Shown here: positions 7,787 through 14,099 of the stretch, in pieces
Layout: every line of letters starts with the position of its first letter
How positions within the stretch are numbered: position 1 is the stretch's first letter
Virus record (IMG/VR): IMGVR_UViG_3300008450_000327
Coordinates: 1 to 29,171 of that record
Strand: one strand, 5' to 3'
Origin: a virus
DNA: 29,171 nucleotides
Made by a program: the position numbers and the translations under genes
The notes under the pieces: generated by a model
Told to the model about the DNA's origin: nothing
The model's input: only the letters and a program-made list of their open reading frames with translations
Databases searched by the model: none

Positions 7787-8239
7787 TTACTCAGTCAATA
7801 GAGTTGGTTTTGAGAACGCAAGTTGCTCACCAATCTCAATCTTCCTTGGTTTTTTATGGTCAGGAATTACATTCTCCAAACCAATCTTCAAAATGCCGTC
7901 TTTGAATTCGGCACCACGCACTTCCATAGTATCAGTCAATCTGATATTCTTAGTGAAAGAACGAGCAGCAATACCACGATAAACATAATTTGCTTCATCT
8001 TTGGTGTTCTTCTCACCACGAATCACTAGATTACCTTCATCAAGTTGAATGTCGATTTCATCTTTTGAAAATCCAGCAACAGCCATTTCAACGACATACT
8101 TGTTGTCTTCTACTTTGATGATGTTGTGTGGAGGGAAAGATGATTGGACTGTTTGACCTTTACCAACGAGTTTCTCCAACTCAGTGAATAACTGGTCAAA
8201 TCCAACGTATGATGGATACAATGCTGAAATACTTGTCAT
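7787..8239 (-). CDS. hsp20: Hsp20 small heat-shock protein
   Basis: Small heat-shock chaperone (IbpA-like alpha-crystallin family) of 150 residues. After an N-terminal YPSYVGFDQLFTELEKLV segment typical of IbpA, the alpha-crystallin domain spans about 40-130: NIIKVEDNKYVVEMAVAGF, DEGNLVIRGEKN, then YRGIAARSFTKNIRLTD and the closing FKDGILKIGLE. Small heat-shock proteins hold unfolding proteins in solution, and hsp20 is recurrent in T4-like phages of aquatic bacteria. A GGAG ribosome site lies 6 bases ahead of the ATG inside a U-rich hairpin. A leader of about 145 bases follows a late-type promoter. Confidence 0.93.
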   Translation of the reverse strand: MTSISALYPSYVGFDQLFTELEKLVGKGQTVQSSFPPHNIIKVEDNKYVVEMAVAGFSKDEIDIQLDEGNLVIRGEKNTKDEANYVYRGIAARSFTKNIRLTDTMEVRGAEFKDGILKIGLENVIPDHKKPRKIEIGEQLAFSKPTLLTE

Positions 8240-8247
8240 AGTTTTCT

Positions 8248-8270
8248 CCTTTAAAAAGCAAGTTTAAAAA
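8248..8270 (-). promoter_or_regulatory. Possible fourU-like RNA thermometer over the hsp20 ribosome site
   Basis: In the minus-strand RNA, UUUUUAAA (8270-8263) can pair with UUUAAAGG (8255-8248) around the loop CUUGCUU. This gives six A-U and two G-U pairs and covers the AAAGG of the ribosome site. A weak, U-rich stem over a Shine-Dalgarno in front of a heat-shock gene is the design of fourU thermometers. The pairing is seen directly; thermosensing is inferred. Confidence 0.4.
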
Positions 8271-8272
8271 TA

Positions 8273-8322
8273 GATACCCCGAAGGCATATCATTAATCCA
8301 GCTTACCGACTACTGGGGTACC
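8273..8322 (-). promoter_or_regulatory. Alternative long-range pairing in the hsp20 leader
   Basis: GGUACCCC (8322-8315) can pair with GGGGUAUC (8280-8273), eight pairs including one G-U. The same GGUACC is also used by a competing local hairpin, GGTAC (8317-8321) with GTACC (8331-8335). Two mutually exclusive folds just upstream of a sequestered ribosome site suggest a structured leader. Confidence 0.4.
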
Positions 8323-8393
8323 TTATCGTTGTACCGGCTTTAGACGCTCCTAAGGTAGTAGAGTCTTTACGTTCCCATCCCGAGGGAGTATTT

Positions 8394-8579
8394 TTATTTA
8401 TCCAATTTTACAAAAGCTTCACCATTCACAAAGTATTTTCTTTGTGGATTTTCTGCTTTGTATACCTGGATAAATGTCATTGTACTGTCTTGTCTTTTCT
8501 CAAACAAATTACTGGTGTACACCACCTCACCAGTATAAATGTTTTTCAACTTTTCAACTTTTTCTTTCACTTGTTTCAT
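8394..8579 (-). CDS. Hypothetical protein, 61 residues
   Basis: Unrecognised basic small protein (MKQVKEKVEKLKNIYTGEVVYTSNLF...). The N-terminal Lys/Glu-rich helix is followed by a beta-rich segment ending YFVNGEAFVKLDK. It follows regA by 11 bases, lacks an obvious ribosome site and is probably translated from the same mRNA. Its final codons contain the GATAAATA box that may serve hsp20. No function can be assigned. Confidence 0.65.
   Translation of the reverse strand: MKQVKEKVEKLKNIYTGEVVYTSNLFEKRQDSTMTFIQVYKAENPQRKYFVNGEAFVKLDK
8395..8402 (-). promoter_or_regulatory. Late-type -10 box (GATAAATA) ahead of hsp20
   Basis: GATAAATA on the minus strand differs from the T4 late box TATAAATA only at the first base. 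It overlaps the stop of the 61-residue gene and would give hsp20 a leader of about 145 bases. The motif is short and could be accidental in AT-rich DNA. Confidence 0.4.
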
Positions 8580-8590
8580 AATATATCTAC

Positions 8591-8995
8591 TTACTGTGGT
8601 GTAATCTTCTTACCAATATTGTATTTTGGTACCAAATTCCATTCATCTTTCTCTTTGTGAGAGATGATTTTGATTTGGTGTAATGGTGCAATGTTATCAC
8701 CCATCAATTCTGGATTAGAAACTTTCACCAAACCCCATTCTTCTAATAATCTTGCAATTGCATTTCTTCTTTGAATATCATTCTCTGTAATATCGGTTGG
8801 TTTGCCATCCAATTGGAATAATTCTTTGAAGTGTACAATATAATATTTACCTTGTTTGTGTAAAATGTGGCATGACTGATACAAAATCTTATCTTTACGT
8901 GAAGAAACACCGATTCTGGTTAATGTTTCACGTACCTTTAAAAAATCATCCTCTTGCTTTAATTTAACCTCAACAAACTTGTTTAAATCTACCAT
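8591..8995 (-). CDS. regA: RegA translational repressor
   Basis: RegA binds initiation regions of many phage early mRNAs and represses their translation. The 134-residue protein aligns with T4 RegA (122 residues) over most of its length: EDDFLKVRETLTRIGVSSRK, LYQSCHILHKQGKYYIVHFKE, RRNAIARLLEEWGLVKV and the C-terminal EWNLVPKYNIGK. It is slightly longer at both ends. Its ribosome site GAGG (9006-9003) lies inside the last codons of the downstream gp62 fragment, so the native gp62-regA coupling is preserved there. Gene order 45, 44, 62, regA, 43 is the T4 order with insertions. Confidence 0.95.
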   Translation of the reverse strand: MVDLNKFVEVKLKQEDDFLKVRETLTRIGVSSRKDKILYQSCHILHKQGKYYIVHFKELFQLDGKPTDITENDIQRRNAIARLLEEWGLVKVSNPELMGDNIAPLHQIKIISHKEKDEWNLVPKYNIGKKITPQ

Positions 8996-8996
8996 A

Positions 8997-9212
8997 TTAT
9001 TTCCTCAATCCACCGATACCGGTTTTTTCTTTTAATTGTTGGATTTGTTCATTAGTCAATAGGCGGAGTGCTTCAAGTGCTTTCGTATCAGAAAAACCAT
9101 AGACGGTTTTAATGCATTGTATATCTTCACTTTTATCAGACTTAGCCCACTTTACGAACGGTCTTTTCTTAGACCTTATGGTATTTAGTGTTTTAATAAT
9201 TTCATATAACAT
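8997..9212 (-). pseudogene. Second copy of the gp62 C-terminus (displaced 3' fragment)
   Basis: This 71-residue frame matches the last 62 residues of gp62 (9708-10097) at about 49 of 62 positions, starting at LNTIRSKKRPF and ending GIGGL. At DNA level 9129-9155 is identical to 9846-9872 (27 bases). The first residues (MLYEIIK) are out-of-frame sequence from the end of the HNH gene, so the ATG is probably incidental. The fragment keeps the ribosome site for regA, which suggests it is the original 3' end of gp62, displaced when the HNH gene inserted. It could still be expressed as a short C-terminal peptide; there is no stop or frameshift inside it. Confidence 0.8.
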
Positions 9213-9682
9213 AACAATTTTTCAATATCAACTATACCACAATCATTCTTTAACCGATTAGCTTTGAACGATATAATCTGTATATTGCCTTTTACATATC
9301 CTTTACTATTATCAATCCTATCCAATGATGGTGACTTATCTGTTGGACCTTTACCGACACCGACTTCAAATTCAAAACCAAATACTGGACACAATTTTGG
9401 TATTTTGATATCATCCAACTCTATATTAAATTCTATACCAGTTTTCTCAGACCTTTTCTTAGCCCTCCACCACATAGATTTTATAAACTTCAATCCAAGT
9501 TCTTCATATTTCTCTTTGTGTATTTTTCTATTATCCAAAGATTTATTTTTGATATTAGCACATTCTACACATCCCATGTTTGAAACATATTTTTGAGATA
9601 TGTGTCCTTTTTTACAAGGTTTACCATTGAAATATCTAAAGAAACCTTGTTTTTTTGCTTCTTCTCTACTTATTATTTGCAT
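9185..9682 (-). CDS. HNH homing-type endonuclease inserted at gp62
   Basis: A 165-residue HNH nuclease. An N-terminal zinc-finger-like module (GKPCKKGH, then MGCVECANIKN) precedes the catalytic region with SLDRIDNSKGYVKGNIQIIS and FKANRLKND, the usual phage HNH signature of Asp-Arg-Ile-Asp, Gly-Tyr, Gly-Asn. The ATG at 9682 has GAGG 5 bases upstream; an upstream GTG at 9688 has none. It sits between the intact gp62 gene and a second gp62 C-terminus, and its last bases overlap that fragment in another frame. It contains an AT-rich, rare-codon-like stretch compared with the flanking replication genes. It is most likely a free-standing homing endonuclease, since I see no intron core around it. 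Confidence 0.88.
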   Translation of the reverse strand: MQIISREEAKKQGFFRYFNGKPCKKGHISQKYVSNMGCVECANIKNKSLDNRKIHKEKYEELGLKFIKSMWWRAKKRSEKTGIEFNIELDDIKIPKLCPVFGFEFEVGVGKGPTDKSPSLDRIDNSKGYVKGNIQIISFKANRLKNDCGIVDIEKLLCYMKLLKH

Positions 9683-9707
9683 AAACACCTCACAATATTA
9701 GTTAATA

Positions 9708-10097
9708 TTATTTAGTATTTTTTAGTCCTCCAATGGACATTTTTTCTTTCAAAAGATATATTTGTTCATCGGTCAACAGGCGGAGTGCTTCGAGTGCTTT
9801 TATGTCAGAAAAACCGAAATGAAATTTAATTGCGTCAATATCTGAACTTTTATCAGACTTAGCCCACTTTACAAACGGTCTTTTCTTTGAGCGAATAGTG
9901 TTTAACAAAAAATCATTCTGTAGTTTCTTGTCGATGAATGACCTGCGATTCATCTCATTCGCATATGACACACAATCAATTTGGTATGACAGCGAACGAT
10001 TGACCAAAAACGGAACGTATTCCGATTCAGTCACATCATCAACAATTAACTGTTTCTTTCCTTGTAGAATTTGGTTTACATAATCAAACGGACTCAT
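9708..10097 (-). CDS. 62: Clamp-loader small subunit gp62 (short, aquatic-phage type)
   Basis: This is the small subunit that with gp44 forms the ATP-driven loader placing gp45 on DNA. At 129 residues it is shorter than T4 gp62 (187) but matches the short form typical of T4-like phages of cyanobacteria: MSPFDYVNQIL, YVPFLVNRSLSYQIDCV, NEMNRRSFIDKKLQNDFLLN, a basic RSKKRPFVKWAKSDK and a C-terminal helical GFSDIKALEALRLLTDEQI. Its ATG overlaps the stop of the membrane-protein gene. The 3' third is duplicated downstream at 8997-9212 beyond an HNH gene. The extra C-terminal residues NTK are not in the other copy. Confidence 0.88.
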   Translation of the reverse strand: MSPFDYVNQILQGKKQLIVDDVTESEYVPFLVNRSLSYQIDCVSYANEMNRRSFIDKKLQNDFLLNTIRSKKRPFVKWAKSDKSSDIDAIKFHFGFSDIKALEALRLLTDEQIYLLKEKMSIGGLKNTK

Positions 10098-10381
10098 ACT
10101 ACCATCCTTATTAATCCGATTGTGTCGATTGTGGTAAGCAAGAGGTAATTAGCCAACATACCAAAGGAACGCCTGTTGTAAGCGCACCAAGCGTATATAG
10201 AACAACCAACAATCCAGATTGGGTATAAAACCAAGAGAGGTGGTGTTGGAACGGTGATTGCCATAGTGATAGAACAACCAATACTAAGAGCCCAAGCAAG
10301 GACCTCAAGACAAAAACGAACTCTATTACTTTTGTAGTCATCTGCAATCCAGTCTAATGTTGGTCTAAAAAGGTCATTCAT
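10094..10381 (-). CDS. Small membrane protein in the clamp-loader operon
   Basis: A 95-residue protein with three predicted membrane segments at about 22-44 (VRFCLEVLAWALSIGCS...), 49-67 (LLVLYPIWIVGCSIYAW) and 73-94 (FGMLANYLLLTTIDTIGLI), preceded by a charged cytoplasmic-type N-terminus. The ATG at 10381 overlaps the stop of the 62-residue gene, and the end overlaps the gp62 start by 4 bases. It is thus fully embedded in the gp44-gp62 translation chain. The short helices and polar residues in the third segment recall half-transporter folds (SWEET/PnuC-like), but I cannot assign a function. Confidence 0.75.
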   Translation of the reverse strand: MNDLFRPTLDWIADDYKSNRVRFCLEVLAWALSIGCSITMAITVPTPPLLVLYPIWIVGCSIYAWCAYNRRSFGMLANYLLLTTIDTIGLIRMVV

Positions 10382-10562
10382 TTTCCATCTCAATCTGCAC
10401 GGCATAATAGTCAGTCAATTCTTTGTATGCTTTGAACACGGAATTAGGAACAATGCCGTCACCATACTGATGTGTAATTTGTTCGATGGCAGAACTAAGT
10501 TGACGAGACAATCTAATCTCCTCAGCAGTACCAATCGGATGTACTTCAAAATCTTTACTCAT
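10374..10562 (-). CDS. Hypothetical protein, 62 residues, between gp44 and gp62
   Basis: Unrecognised acidic small protein (MSKDFEVHPIGTAEEIRLSRQL...) that is probably mostly helical. It contains SAIEQITHQYGDGIVPNSVFKAYKELTDYY. The ATG overlaps the gp44 stop in an ATGA arrangement and the end overlaps the membrane-protein start, so it is translated within the clamp-loader chain. Small genes in this slot seem recurrent in T4-like phages of aquatic bacteria, but the role is unknown. Confidence 0.75.
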   Translation of the reverse strand: MSKDFEVHPIGTAEEIRLSRQLSSAIEQITHQYGDGIVPNSVFKAYKELTDYYAVQIEMENE

Positions 10563-11491
10563 TTGAACTCCACACTTACCATCAATTCAGTTAAACAAGC
10601 CACAGTGTTAATCTCAGGATCAGCCACGAATGCTTGTTTGTATTGATAGTCAGCAATAATGATAACTGCTTGAGGAATACTTTGTGGTTTCAAAACGTCA
10701 TACAGACCATCATACAATTTACGGTACAATGTTGCAGCATCAATCTCAGTTGTAGCAACCCATTTACGAATTGCACCGAAGTCTTTGTCCTTAATGAACT
10801 TGACGATGTTTGAAATCTCAACATCACCCATCTGAACAAGAATGCCAGAATCAATCTTACCAAACTGAGAATACCTTTGCATCTCATTAATGATACGGCG
10901 GAAATCTGGAAAGTGTTTCTTAACTAATTCTGCAATAACAGCGTCATCATAGTCAACTTTTTCACTTTGTAAAACCGACTGAATTCGCTTGAAGAATGAA
11001 CCAGCCATCTTGGCCTTCTCACCATTCATAAGACCAAACTCAATCACGGCACAACGAGAGTGCAATGGTTCAATGATGCGGTTCTTAAAGTTACAAGTAA
11101 AAATAAACGAACAGTTACCTGCAAACTCTTCAATCGCATTACGAAGAGCAGGCTGTGTGGAATTCGGATTTAGATAATCTGCCTCATCGATAATGATAAC
11201 CTTGCGGCCACCCGATAGAGACATAGAAGAAGCATAGTTCTTAATCTTGGTACGAAACACATCGATGCCAGATTCATCAGAACCATTAATGACAATGTAG
11301 TCACAACCAATCTCATTACACATGGCCTTGGCAACAGTTGTCTTACCGACACCTGCGCCGCCACTCAATAACAAGTTGGGAATGTTTTTCTGATTTACGT
11401 ATTCTTGAAACGGTGTTTTCAACCGTTCAGGTAAAATACATTCTTCAATAGTTTTAGGACGATACTTCTCTGTCCATAATAAATGTTCCAT
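10559..11491 (-). CDS. 44: Clamp-loader ATPase gp44 (AAA+)
   Basis: Large subunit of the clamp loader, related to RFC and bacterial gamma. The 310-residue protein (T4: 319) has Walker A GGAGVGKT (44-51), Walker B IIIDEADYLN with the DEAD box at 102-105, sensor 1 in FTCNFKNRIIEP, and the SRC arginine-finger motif (145-147). The N-terminal LLWTEKYRPKTIEECILPE matches the T4 and RFC pattern. It is preceded by an AGAGGTGAG ribosome site and followed by overlapping small genes and gp62. It is separated from gp45 by an unrelated AT-rich gene. No motif residue is missing. Confidence 0.96.
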   Translation of the reverse strand: MEHLLWTEKYRPKTIEECILPERLKTPFQEYVNQKNIPNLLLSGGAGVGKTTVAKAMCNEIGCDYIVINGSDESGIDVFRTKIKNYASSMSLSGGRKVIIIDEADYLNPNSTQPALRNAIEEFAGNCSFIFTCNFKNRIIEPLHSRCAVIEFGLMNGEKAKMAGSFFKRIQSVLQSEKVDYDDAVIAELVKKHFPDFRRIINEMQRYSQFGKIDSGILVQMGDVEISNIVKFIKDKDFGAIRKWVATTEIDAATLYRKLYDGLYDVLKPQSIPQAVIIIADYQYKQAFVADPEINTVACLTELMVSVEFK

Positions 11492-11523
11492 AACTCACCT
11501 CTTTCATAATAAAAAATAATTAT

Positions 11524-11555
11524 AACATATAACACCAACTAGAGTGGCATATGTT
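11524..11555 (-). promoter_or_regulatory. Inverted repeat with extended -10 element ahead of gp44
   Basis: AACATAT and ATATGTT (7 base pairs) flank a loop of 18 bases, and the minus-strand sequence TGTTATAAT just after it is an extended -10 element without a clear -35. The following AATTATTTTTT could equally make this a weak terminator for the upstream AT-rich gene. The sequence does not decide between promoter and terminator. Confidence 0.4.
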
Positions 11556-11561
11556 GTTCAC

Positions 11562-12962
11562 TTACTTATACAATAATCCCGACTCACTTATGGCAAATCT
11601 TCTTTGTAATTCATCATTAATAGAACCAAAAAATGCCATTATTGCAGGATTATTCATTCCAAATCCATTTTTTCTTCTACCACCAATTTTAGTAGGAATC
11701 TGGTCAATATAATAATCATTCAACTCTCTTAAAAGTTTAGTGGCATTAATCACATTGTAATCTTTTTGGCCACCAGATTGATTTAATATTTCCAGTTTTG
11801 TAATTTTAGACCATTTTCCTGGTATAGTAAATTTATCAATCAAAAAATCAGTCAATTGTTTTTTGGTCAATAATGGAGTTTGGTCTCCCATTTCTGTAGT
11901 AAAGTAATAATATAAATTAGCAAAACACATTACCGCTGAATGAGATATAACTTTTAAAGATTCTTTTTGTGTGTGATGAACTGAAATATATCTACAAACA
12001 CTCAAAGATTGTTTTATAATTTCTTGGCTATATTTTTTAAATATTCCAGAATTTATTCCACCATTCATACCTTGAATTGAAGATAGTGATGGTGTATTAT
12101 CAACATCAATTAATAATTTTTCTTGTTGGAGAATTTTACAATAATCAATTTGAAGTTCTTTTAATAAGTTAATTAACTCAACATATTCTTTCTTTTTGGC
12201 TTTGTATCCAGAATATGCTCTTTGGTCTTCAGTTTGTCCTTTTCGGTCCTGAGCATCGGTGTGATGGCCATCACTTTCACGAACCATAAAGTCTTCTAAA
12301 CAATCATCATAATTAAGTGGATGAAAATGTAACACTATTAATATTTCAACTTTTTCACCACCATTTGCTCTTTTCTTTAAAGCGAAACGGTGATTACCCA
12401 TATATTTTACAATAGTTAGTCCATTTACTTTTTTAGATTTATTATAGTGCCAACGAACATATGCATTGGATGTAGGACAATCTGCGGAGATAAATCCTCT
12501 TTCTTCACCATTCAAATCACTTTTTCTTAAATTTTGAGTTACTGCTTCGTAATCAACATCTTCTGGTCGGTCATATCCATTGAATGGTTCTTTTTTAGAT
12601 GATGAATAAATCATATCACTATCAACCCTTACAGTAATATTTTTACCAATATATTTTTTAGGATTTGATATGATATCATCAATTATATCATCAATGTGTG
12701 GATAAAATGAATAGTCACAATCATCTGGCCAAGTTTCAGTTATGTCTGATTTTGATTTATTTGAATAATGGTCAACAAATAGAAACTCATTATTAACCAA
12801 ATCTGGAAATAAATCGTGTTCTTTTTTTGATGAATCTTTATAAATTCCTTTAATAGGTAATTTATTATATTCAATTATTGTTTTTTGGTGTGAAATATCT
12901 GCAACTGAATTTTCCACAAAAATTTCTAAATCATTAGGTGGAAATAAATTGTCATTATACAT
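11562..12962 (-). CDS. AT-rich accessory protein of unknown function, possible ParB-like domain
   Basis: A 466-residue protein with strongly AT-rich codons, unlike its replication neighbours. I do not recognise the whole protein. Around residues 185-215, VKYMGNHRFALKKRANGGEKVEILIVLHFH resembles the Gly-Asn-His-Arg box of ParB/Srx-type nuclease domains. Next comes a conspicuous HHTDAQDRKGQTEDQ segment, then a mainly helical C-terminal half ending GLLYK. The N-terminal 130 residues are acidic (HIDDIIDDII). It lies between gp45 and gp44, which adjoin in T4, with gaps of about 119 and 70 bases holding inverted repeats. This suggests an acquired cargo gene. A homing or DNA-binding role is possible but unproven. 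Confidence 0.7.
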   Translation of the reverse strand: MYNDNLFPPNDLEIFVENSVADISHQKTIIEYNKLPIKGIYKDSSKKEHDLFPDLVNNEFLFVDHYSNKSKSDITETWPDDCDYSFYPHIDDIIDDIISNPKKYIGKNITVRVDSDMIYSSSKKEPFNGYDRPEDVDYEAVTQNLRKSDLNGEERGFISADCPTSNAYVRWHYNKSKKVNGLTIVKYMGNHRFALKKRANGGEKVEILIVLHFHPLNYDDCLEDFMVRESDGHHTDAQDRKGQTEDQRAYSGYKAKKKEYVELINLLKELQIDYCKILQQEKLLIDVDNTPSLSSIQGMNGGINSGIFKKYSQEIIKQSLSVCRYISVHHTQKESLKVISHSAVMCFANLYYYFTTEMGDQTPLLTKKQLTDFLIDKFTIPGKWSKITKLEILNQSGGQKDYNVINATKLLRELNDYYIDQIPTKIGGRRKNGFGMNNPAIMAFFGSINDELQRRFAISESGLLYK

Positions 12963-13081
12963 TGAGTGTCTTTCTAATAGCGTTCAGCTAATTGTTAAGT
13001 TGATATCCTAAAAATACTGCATAGGGTCACTATCGTTTTTCTTTAGGCCGTTACATGATGTAACTTATTATTTAGTTGTGT
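12963..13081 (-). other. Structured intergenic region after gp45
   Basis: This 119-base gap holds a late-like CTAAATA (13076-13070), a palindrome GTTACATCATGTAAC (13051-13065), a small stem ATAG/CTAT around 13022-13034, and CCTAAA/TTTAGG arms around the latter. No coding frame is evident. It could hold the promoter and leader of the AT-rich gene or the 3' end of the gp45 mRNA. No U-run terminator is seen. Confidence 0.4.
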
Positions 13082-13765
13082 TTATTCTTTGGAAAACTTT
13101 GATCCGGCCTCGGTAGTAATCCAATATTGCAAATCTTTGCCCTTGTGGCGTAGATGTGAAATACCTTTTGAAGAAATATTCACATCATAAGCACCAGGCA
13201 TAACCTTGCTAATGTTTTCTGTGCGGAAAATCATCTTGTATTTACTGCCATTGCCATCACCAAGTTCAAGGCAATCTGTGTGTGCTGAGTCATTGGTTGT
13301 ATCTAGTGTAACCAAATTGATTTTGGTACCATCAGATTCAACGGCAATTTGTGGTGAGGACAATACGTTAGCTGCACGTAGTACCCAATCCAAATCTTCT
13401 GCAGTCAAAGTGAAAGTAATCTCAGGATTTGGTACCTGCAATTCTTTCTCTGGTGCCGTAACAATCATAGTTGGATCGCAGAAACGATACTTGATTTTAG
13501 AACGACCTTTGTTACCAACAATGACAACATGCTTATCGTCAAACTCAAATGTAGTATCATCTTTGTGTAGAGATACAACAGACAAGAAATTGTTGAGGTC
13601 ATAAACACCAAAGTCAGCAGGAACATCTTCAGTGATGTTGACCTGTGCTAGTATGTTTTTGTGTGAAGACATGGTCTTCAATGTATTACCTTTGCGAAAG
13701 TAAATACCTTGGTTGATTGCACCGAAGTTTTTCAGTACGTTTAGGGTGTCATTCGATAGTTTCAT
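13082..13765 (-). CDS. 45: Sliding clamp gp45
   Basis: DNA polymerase processivity clamp, a trimeric ring that also activates gp55-dependent late transcription in T4. The 227-residue length equals that of T4 gp45 (228). The protein begins MKLSNDTLNVLKNFGAINQG, and the start at 13765 is set by GGAG just upstream and by the consensus promoter lying between it and the preceding gene. Further upstream codons in frame would overlap the previous gene without a ribosome site. Recognisable segments include DFGVYDLNNFLSVVSL, GRSKIKYRFCDPTMI, VLRAANVLSSPQIAVESDG and a C-terminal ISHLRHKGKDLQYWI. It is separated from gp44 by the AT-rich gene. Confidence 0.93.
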   Translation of the reverse strand: MKLSNDTLNVLKNFGAINQGIYFRKGNTLKTMSSHKNILAQVNITEDVPADFGVYDLNNFLSVVSLHKDDTTFEFDDKHVVIVGNKGRSKIKYRFCDPTMIVTAPEKELQVPNPEITFTLTAEDLDWVLRAANVLSSPQIAVESDGTKINLVTLDTTNDSAHTDCLELGDGNGSKYKMIFRTENISKVMPGAYDVNISSKGISHLRHKGKDLQYWITTEAGSKFSKE

Positions 13766-13784
13766 AATATACTCCAAAAAATTA

Positions 13785-13813
13785 ATTATATATGGTTTAC
13801 TTGTCTTTGTCAA
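13785..13813 (-). promoter_or_regulatory. Consensus sigma70 early promoter for gp45
   Basis: TTGACA (13813-13808), a 17-base spacer and TATAAT (13790-13785) on the minus strand match the consensus at every position. It overlaps the 3' end of the diphosphohydrolase gene and would give gp45 a leader of only about 13 bases with a GGAG ribosome site. Confidence 0.85.
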
Positions 13814-14099
13814 GCGAATACTTAATGTCATGCTCATATAAAAACATTAGGCAACACATAGCATGAGCCAAGTGATGTATGCCAGATTCGGGGTCAAGTT
13901 GCTCACCTTGTTTCCATGCCCAAACGTGCCGTTGTAATGCATCAAAGTACCTGCGTTTAGAATCAGGTACTTTCTGCCAATTATCACGTTCATATTTTTG
14001 AGCACCAAAGGTAAGAACTTTAACCGTTTCCTCTAGCGCAAGAGGCGGCAACAAACCATATTCTAGTTTGCCACCATCAAACTTACGACCAGCAGACAT
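13797..14099 (-). CDS. dATP/dGTP diphosphohydrolase-type (MazZ-like) protein
   Basis: A 100-residue protein matching the dATP/dGTP diphosphohydrolase N-terminal family found in many phages and represented by MazZ of cyanophage S-2L. Characteristic segments are RKFDGGKLEYGLLPPLALEE, VLTFGAQKYERDNWQKV, YFDALQRHVWAWKQGEQLDPESG and HHLAHAMCCLMFLYE; the Glu, His and Asp residues in these helices form the metal and substrate site. In S-2L the enzyme supports replacement of adenine by 2-aminoadenine, but no PurZ-type gene is visible here, so a pool-shaping role is more likely. The start overlaps the glycosyltransferase stop (TAATG). Confidence 0.82.
   Translation of the reverse strand: MSAGRKFDGGKLEYGLLPPLALEETVKVLTFGAQKYERDNWQKVPDSKRRYFDALQRHVWAWKQGEQLDPESGIHHLAHAMCCLMFLYEHDIKYSLDKDK

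Noticed and set aside
9185-9720. Group I intron or intein interrupting gp62
   Set aside because: The upstream gp62 frame is complete with its own stop, almost all sequence between the two C-terminal copies is the HNH gene, and no room remains for an intron core. The nuclease has its own start and ribosome site, so an intein is excluded.
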